NCBI RefSeq assembly: GCF_964340395.1
Contig: NC_135557.1
Coordinates: 3,099,216 to 3,163,215, forward strand
DNA from: Glandiceps talaboti
Taxonomy: Eukaryota; Hemichordata; Enteropneusta; Spengelidae
Direction of reading: 5' to 3'
Length of the DNA stretch: 64,000 nucleotides
In this document: positions 57,938 through 64,000 of the stretch, piece after piece
Numbering within the stretch: position 1 is the first letter of the stretch
Layout: every line of letters starts with the position of its first letter
The notes under the pieces: generated by a model
Database searches by the model: none
What the model was told of the DNA's origin: nothing
Seen by the model: the letters and a program-made list of their open reading frames with translations, nothing else
Program-made: the position numbers and the translations under genes

Positions 57938-58831
57938 TATTATATTATATCAAAATATGTGTCTATTTCTTCTAAATGTGATTCTGTGGTTATTTATATG
58001 CCTGAAAAGGCGAATTCGCACGTACAGAAAAAGATCGTCGGTAACAGATCGTCGGGAATGAGCATATTTTGATGAGTGGATACGTTCATGTCGCCCAAAC
58101 CATACACTGCATTGCATTGCATTGATAAAATTACTTTATTTACATCATATAATGCATAACGAAAACGCGTTGAAAACTAGCAATGAAGAAAACGGGGCAA
58201 GGGGTCAAAGAAAGTAACAATTTTGTTTGGATATTTACATAAAGAACAATACAATCTTGTACACTGCTAAAAATAGATGTCTCGGCGTTGAATCAGTGGA
58301 ATCGGAGAAAGCTCGAGACAGTAAATCAGAGACGCGACGTTACACAGTCTACTTTAATTTAATGGTTAACAAATTGAACATTGACTGAACCTGAAAATGT
58401 ACAGTTTTGAAATAATCCTGACGCACTTGACTGATGGTTAAAAGTTAAATTGGTGTTGCTTGATTCAACGAGAGCAGGACGGTGACGGCTCGTTGCATGG
58501 GAGAACTTGTACCTTATCAGCCATGGCCAGTGATGTTGAAGCCACTGATCGATCGTTACTTTCGATCGCAATGTCATCAGTGGAATTATTTGGACTACTG
58601 TAACCCAAACTATTGTACAGGATACCTGACATACCTTTACTCTGAGGAAGTGTTAACTTATTTTTTTTTATTGGTATAAGAACGAACACTAGCTTCATTT
58701 TTGTGAGTACTATTCATATGCTAGTTTAGGGGCCCATTTTACCACTGCCAGCCGTGGTAAAATGGGATTTTACCACATTTATTATCCAATCAGAATGGCG
58801 CATAGTAGCATGATATAATATAATTAATCAT
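57802..58831. mobile_element. 1030-bp insertion inside the LINE, probably a non-autonomous DNA element
   Basis: The borders are deduced from interrupted LINE coding (CAA 57799-57801, TTA 58832-58834). It contains the 63-bp-arm hairpin at its left end and 14-bp inverted repeats, attatattatatca at 57939-57952 and tgatataatataat at 58811-58824. A second hairpin, cccattttaccac/gtggtaaaatggg, lies at 58733-58766. No transposase is seen. Minus-strand frames between 58698 and 58359 are short and unassigned. A clear target-site duplication is not visible. Confidence 0.7.
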
Positions 58832-59116
58832 TTACACATTCTAAATATATTTAAACAACATAGACTTCAGATTTGCACTTTTATGTACGACTTACTCAAC
58901 GGTAACTTGCCACATCATTTCACACAATATTGTTCATTTCCCACTCACTATTATAATGCACGTCACAAAATTAAGGGCAATAGTTCAATCCCAAAGATAA
59001 ACACTGAAATAGGTAATTTTGCAATGTCATACACTGGAACAACTTGCCTCTTGATGTCCAAATCATTATGGAATGTTTTTCGTAACTCACTAAAACATTT
59101 TCTTCACCTGATATGA

Positions 59117-59423
59117 ATATACTGCAACTCATGCTGATGTATAATGTATATATTTTCATAGATATTTTTTTTTCACTGCCCTCTTTATACTTTGTCATGT
59201 ATTTATTTATAAATTTCATTTACAGTGTCTAAGGAGACAGACGTGATTAGCAAGTAGTTATTTTTCTGGTCTTACCTACCTGTCTACAAATGTAAAATTT
59301 AATAAGTAGGTAATAATTTAAAAAGAAGATATATATACAACTGCAGTTGTGGAGAGGCTGCCACAGGGATGTTAGTAAGTCTGTATCAAAAAAGACCTGT
59401 ACAGCACCAGTAGCAATGGTGTT
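59117..59423. other. Spacer between the LINE and the 51-bp array
   Basis: No features except caccagtagcaatggtgtt near 59404, a string that recurs at 60906 beside the next block boundary. Confidence 0.5.
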
Positions 59424-60886
59424 AGAATGTGATAGGAATAGTTTCAGATATCATGGGTTTACTGTTAGCTGACTTGAATGTGATAGGAATAGTTTCAGAT
59501 TCATGGGTTTACTGTTAGCTGACTTGAATGTGATAGGAATAGTTTCAGATATCATTGGTTTACTTTTAGCTGACTAGAATGTGATAGGAATAGATTCAGA
59601 TATCATGGGTTTACTATTAGCTGACTTGAATGTGATAGGAATAGTTTCAGATTCATGGGTTTACTGTTAGCTGACTTGAATGTGATAGGAATAGTTTCAG
59701 ATATCATGAGTTTCCTGTTAGCTTACTGGAATGTGATAGGAATGGTTTCAGATATCATTGGTTTACTGTTAGCAGACTAGAATGTGATAGGAATAGTTTC
59801 AGATATCATGAGTTTCCTGTTAGCTTACTGGAATGTGATAGGAATGGTTTCAGATATCATGGGTTTACTGTTAGCTGACTGGAATGTGATAGGAATAGTT
59901 TCAGATATCATGAGTTTCCTGTTAGCTTACTGGAATGTGATAGGAATGGTTTCAGATATCATGGGTTTACTGTTAGCTGACTAGAATGTGATAGGAATAG
60001 TTTCAGATATCATGAGTTTCCTGTTAGCTTACTGGAATGTGATAGGAATGGTTTCAGATATCATGGGTTTACTGTTAGCTGACTGGAATGTGATAGGAAT
60101 AGTTTCAGATATCATGGGTTTACTGTTAGCTGACTAGAATGTGATAGGAATAGTTTCAGATATCATGGGTTTACTGTTAGCTGACTAGAATGTGATAGGA
60201 ATAGTTTCAGATATCATGGGTTTACTGTTAGCTGACTAGAATGTGATAGGAATAGTTTCAGATATCATGGGTTTATTGTTAGCTGACTAGAATGTGATAG
60301 GAATAGTTTCAGATAACATGGGTTTACTGTTAGCTTACTGGAATGTGATAGGAATAGTTTCAGATATCATGGGTTTACTGTTAGCTGACTAGAATGTGAT
60401 AGGAATAGTTTCAGATATCATGGGTTTACTGTTAGCTGACTAGAATGTGATAGGAATAGTTTCAGATATCATGGGTTTACTGTTAGCTGACTAGAATGTG
60501 ATAGGAATAGTTTCAGATTCATGGGTTTACTGTTAGCTGACTTGAATGTGATAGGAATAGTTTCAGATATCATGAGTTTCCTGTTAGCTTACTGGAATGT
60601 GATAGGAATGGTTTCAGATATCATTGGTTTACTGTTAGCTGACTAGAATGTGATAGGAATAGTTTCAGATATCATGGGTTTACTGTTAGCTGACTAGAAT
60701 GTGATAGGAATAGTTTCAGATATCATGGGTTTACTGTTAGCTGACTGGAATGTGATAGGAATAGTTTCAGATATCATGGGTTTACTGTTAGCTGACTGGA
60801 ATGTGATAGGAATAGTTTCAGATATCATGGGTTTACTGTTATCTGACTAGAATGTGATAGGAATAGTTTCAGATATCATGGGTTTG
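59424..60886. repeat. 51-bp minisatellite, block 1 (about 28 copies)
   Basis: The unit contains gaatgtgataggaatagttt, cagatatcatgggtttactg and ttagctgacta. Some units have gagtttcctg and cttactgg variants in alternation, giving a two-unit higher-order pattern around 59.7-60.1 kb. Confidence 0.97.
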
Positions 60887-62012
60887 TAGTTAAATAATAA
60901 GCTACACCAGTAGCAATGGTGTTGATGACAGGCTGTGTATGACGTCATAAAATACAAAATATGACTGTTTACAATAATGTCCTATTAAATATAATTGTAA
61001 ACAACACACTCTTCTTGCCATGGTTTAAATGGACTGTGGCAGGGATTTCAAATTATAAACACTACTGCCATGTTGACACGCGCCCCTTTGAACTAATATG
61101 ACTTTCCAGTCTGTTGATCAAATATGATAAGAAAAACACACAATATCCGCAATACTCCACTATGTATACGTATTTCAAGGTAACATGACCACATAGTGCA
61201 TACAATAGTCCCTATATTATTAGAGCCGACATTTCCAGAAGTACAGGAACAAATTTGGCAATTTTTTTCTCATTTGTGTAGACTGAAAGATGCATCGTCG
61301 TTTGTATTCCACATTATTGTATTTTGCATACATAACTATAGAACGCAAGTACTTACGATTCTTTCAGTGTTTATGTTATTGCTCTATATGTGAACAAATG
61401 TCAAGAAGAAACGAGATCGTTATATGAAATGACATTGTTATATGAAATGACATTGTTATATGAAGAAGTGACATTGTTATATGAAATGACATTGTTATAT
61501 GAAGAAGTGACATCGTTATAAGAAACGAGATCGTTATGTGAAAAAGAAATGACAGGTTCATACTGCGAGAGATGAATAGTTGGTATAGTTTGAGCGACGC
61601 CAATTTGACTTGTAACTTGGGAAACATACCCACATACACGTAGTCAGCTTGTCTTTTTAGATTTAATTTATTTCACAAATTCGGTGGAAATCATCTACGT
61701 CTGATAATGTTTGATAAAAATGTATTTATTGCTCTCATTTTAATTATGAAAATCACCTGAAATTCTAACGAACACAGACTTATAAACTACAACATCGTGT
61801 AGATGTGCTATTATTCAATTAAGGGTGTGGTCGCATCATCGAATGGGTAACAAGGGCATATCATTTACAAAATAACAGTCATCGATGTGGCCTGGAGCAA
61901 GGGTGTGTCCCAACATCGCAGTAATCTTAAGATTTTAATCATATTTCCTCGATGACGTCAAGGAAAAATATTTTGTTTTAAAAATTAAAATGTATAGAAA
62001 TCAACAATACAG
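60887..62012. repeat. 1.1-kb spacer block, copy 1
   Basis: Non-satellite sequence repeated at 62265-63374 with a few percent difference by eye. It includes an internal run of about 18-bp units (atgacattgttatatgaa, 61424-61515). No gene is seen. Short frames inside it are not conserved in a coding manner. Confidence 0.93.
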
Positions 62013-62264
62013 CTAGCTGACTAGAATGTGATAGGAATAGTTTCAGATATCATGGGTTTACTGTTAGCTGACTGGAATGTGATAGGAATAGTTTCAAATA
62101 TCAAGGGTTTACTGTTAGCTAACTGGAATGTGGTAGGAATAGTTTCAGATATCATGGGTTTACTGTTAGCTGACTAGAATGTGATAGGAATAGTTTCAGA
62201 TATCATGGGTTTACTAGTAGCTGACTAGAATGTGATAGGAATAGTTTCAGATATCATGGGTTTG
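62013..62264. repeat. 51-bp minisatellite, block 2 (about 5 copies)
   Basis: The same unit as block 1, between the two copies of the 1.1-kb spacer. Confidence 0.95.
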
Positions 62265-63374
62265 TAGATAAATAATAAGCTACACCAGTAGCAATGTTGC
62301 TGATGACAGGCTGTGTATATGACGTCATAAAATACAAAATATGACTGTTTACAATAACGTCCGATTAAATATAATTGTAAACAACACACTCTTCTTGCCA
62401 TGGTTTAAATGGACTGTGGCAGGGATTTCAAATTATAAACACTACTGCCATGTTGACACGCGCCCCTTTGAACTAATATGACTTTCCAGTCTGTTGATCA
62501 AATATGATAAGAAAAACACACAATATCCGCAATACTCCACTATGTATACTTATTTCAAGGTAACATGACCACATAGTGCATACAATAGTCCCTATATTAT
62601 TAGAGCCGACATTTCGATAAGTACAGGAGCAAACTTGGCAATTTTTTTCTCATTTGTGTAGACTGAAAGATGCATCGTCGTTTGTACTCCACATTATTGT
62701 ATTTTGCATACATAACTATAGAACGCAAGTACTTACGATTCTTTCAGTATTTGTGTTATTGCTCTATATGTGAACAAATATCAAGAAGAAACAAGATCGT
62801 TAAATGAAATGACATTGTTATATGAAATGACATTGTTATATGAAATGACATTGTTATATGAAGAAGTGACATCGTTATAAGAAACGAGATCGTTATATGA
62901 AGAAGAAAGGACAGGTTGATACTGCGAGAGATGAATAGTTTGTATAGTTTGAGAGACGACAATTTGACTTGTAACTTGGGAAACATACCCACATACACGT
63001 AGTCAGCTTGTCTTTTTAGATTTAACTTATTTCACAAATTCGGTGGAAATTATCTACGTCTGATAATGTATGATTAATATTGTATTTATTGCTCTGATTT
63101 TAATTATGAAAATCACCTGAAATTCTAACGAGCACAGACTTATAAACTACAACATCGTGTAGATGTAGTATTATATTCAATTAAGGGTGTGGTCGCATCA
63201 TCGAATGGCTAACAAGGGCATGTCATTTACAAAATAACAGTCATCGATGTGGCCTGGAGCAAGGGTGTGTCCCAACATCGCAGTAATCTTAAGATTTTAA
63301 TCATATTTCCTCGAAGAAGTCAAGGAAAAATATTTTGTTTTAAAAATTAAAATGTATAGAAATCAACAATACAG
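62265..63374. repeat. 1.1-kb spacer block, copy 2
   Basis: Second copy of 60887-62012, shifted by about 1.37 kb. Its internal 18-bp run (62805-62865) has fewer copies than copy 1. Confidence 0.93.
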
Positions 63375-64000
63375 TCATCTGACTAGAATATGATAGAAAT
63401 AGTTTCAGATATCATGGGTTTACTATTAGCTGACTAGAATGTGATAGGAATAGTTTCAGATATCATGGGTTTACTGTTAGCTTACTAGAATGTAATAGGA
63501 ATAGTTTCAGATATCATGGGTTTACTATTAGCTTACTAGAATGTGGTAGGAATAGTTTCAGATATCATGGGTTTACTGTTAGCTTACTAGAATGTGATAG
63601 GAATAGTTTCAGATATCATGGGTTTACTGTTAGCTTACTAGAATGTGATAGGAATAGTTTCAGATATCATGGGTTTACTGTTAGCTGGCTAGAATGTGGT
63701 AGGAATAGTTTCAGATATCATGGGTTTACTGTTAGCTGGCTAGAATGTGGTAGGAATAGTTTCAGATATAATGGGTTTACTGTTAGCTGGCTAGAATGTG
63801 GTAGGAATAGTTTCAGATAACATGGGTTTACTGTTAGCTGACTAGAATATGATAGGAATAGTTTCAGATAACATGGGTTTACTGTTAGCTGACTAGAATA
63901 TGATAGGAATAGTTTCAGATAACATGGGTTTACTGTTAGCTGGCTAGAATGTGATAGGAATAGTTTCAGATAACATGAGTTTACTAGTGGCTGGCTAGAA
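63375..64000. repeat. 51-bp minisatellite, block 3, running off the window
   Basis: About 12 units up to the right edge, many with ctagaatgtggtagg and agataacatggg variants. The array continues beyond the window. Confidence 0.95.

Larger units (their letters stand above)
56620..59116 (+). mobile_element. Non-LTR retrotransposon relic interrupted by an insertion
   Basis: Plus-strand reverse transcriptase in pieces. 56620-57257 has SGHDGASVIAKPLA, LSPIYKKGATDDPGNYRP, HQYAFRKNYSTKLSL, EFSKAFDTINH (motif A) and LQWFTDYLHSRSQF. Next comes a short deletion where the YADD box should be; only FACDTN remains at 57290. Then CNANKLTINHRKTNYIVF and VGVILDKNLH. 57570-57801 has LIQPHITYGFEVWGSTYRSH. The frame resumes at 58832 with LHILNIFKQ, MYDLLNGNLPHHF and the C-terminus, with a stop near 59114. 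The join LFKQ/LHILNIFKQ aligns with the uninterrupted LINE at 40.1-40.8 kb (LFKR/LLMLDVYKQ), so the intervening 1030 bp is a later insertion. Confidence 0.9.

Noticed and set aside
59784-59984. Plus-strand ORF with 17-residue repeats (DIMGLLLAD)
   Set aside because: It is an artefact of a few 51-bp units that lack the TAG found in neighbouring units.
61376-62998. Two related minus-strand ORFs with HITMS repeats
   Set aside because: They are created by the 18-bp repeat in both copies of the 1.1-kb block, with no other coding evidence.

Overview
The window is animal nuclear DNA. It is AT-rich, with short exons bounded by GT-AG introns, extracellular-module exons of metazoan type, non-LTR and Penelope-like retroelements, and a very large load of minisatellites. 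The modules (C-type lectin, CUB, PAN/apple, discoidin/fucolectin, kringle, EGF, trefoil) and the retroelement families fit an invertebrate deuterostome or a lophotrochozoan. The sequence alone does not fix the phylum.

The real coding content is on the minus strand, so transcription runs from high to low coordinates. In that order I can place: trefoil (51481-51356); a fucolectin/F5/8C-like domain in two exons (50673-50374 and 47653-47393); kringle (44475-44197); EGF (40948-40826); a Cys-containing exon of unknown family, either internal or a signal-peptide first exon (37741 or 37814 down to 37499); an F5/8C domain in two exons (15871-15495 and 4543-4393); PAN/apple (3355-3071); CUB (2155-1733); and the first half of a C-type lectin domain (913-707), which must continue beyond the window. 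Every module starts and ends in phase 1, the signature of exon-shuffled secreted or cell-surface proteins. This is one very large mosaic gene, or two adjacent ones if the 37.5 kb exon is a first exon. A second, weaker fucolectin-like candidate lies at 55.3-56.0 kb.

More than half of the window is tandem repeat, almost all between these exons. The largest are a 49-bp array of about 420 copies (16356-37122) and a 53-bp array of about 174 copies (4571-13799). The second splits one F5/8C domain between two exons. Other arrays have units of 34, 60, 54, 64, 38, 67, 39 and 51 bp. Several show higher-order structure, meaning blocks of units copied as a whole.

Mobile elements: three Penelope-like element (PLE) remnants (3.4-3.95 kb minus, 41.4-41.9 kb plus, 42.7-43.9 kb minus with roughly 246-bp inverted repeats) and three non-LTR retrotransposon (LINE) remnants (40.1-40.8 kb minus, 51.7-54.5 kb minus, 56.6-59.1 kb plus). 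The last LINE is split by a 1-kb insertion that begins with a 63-bp-arm hairpin.

The most interesting signal is a set of hammerhead-ribozyme folds beside PLE remnants and (TA)n runs. One at 3530-3573 (minus) has an intact CUGANGA/GAA core and a 7-bp stem I. A second type occurs twice, head to head, inside a perfect 72-bp-arm palindrome (44015-44168). A third, degenerate type lies in both inverted repeats of the 43-kb PLE.
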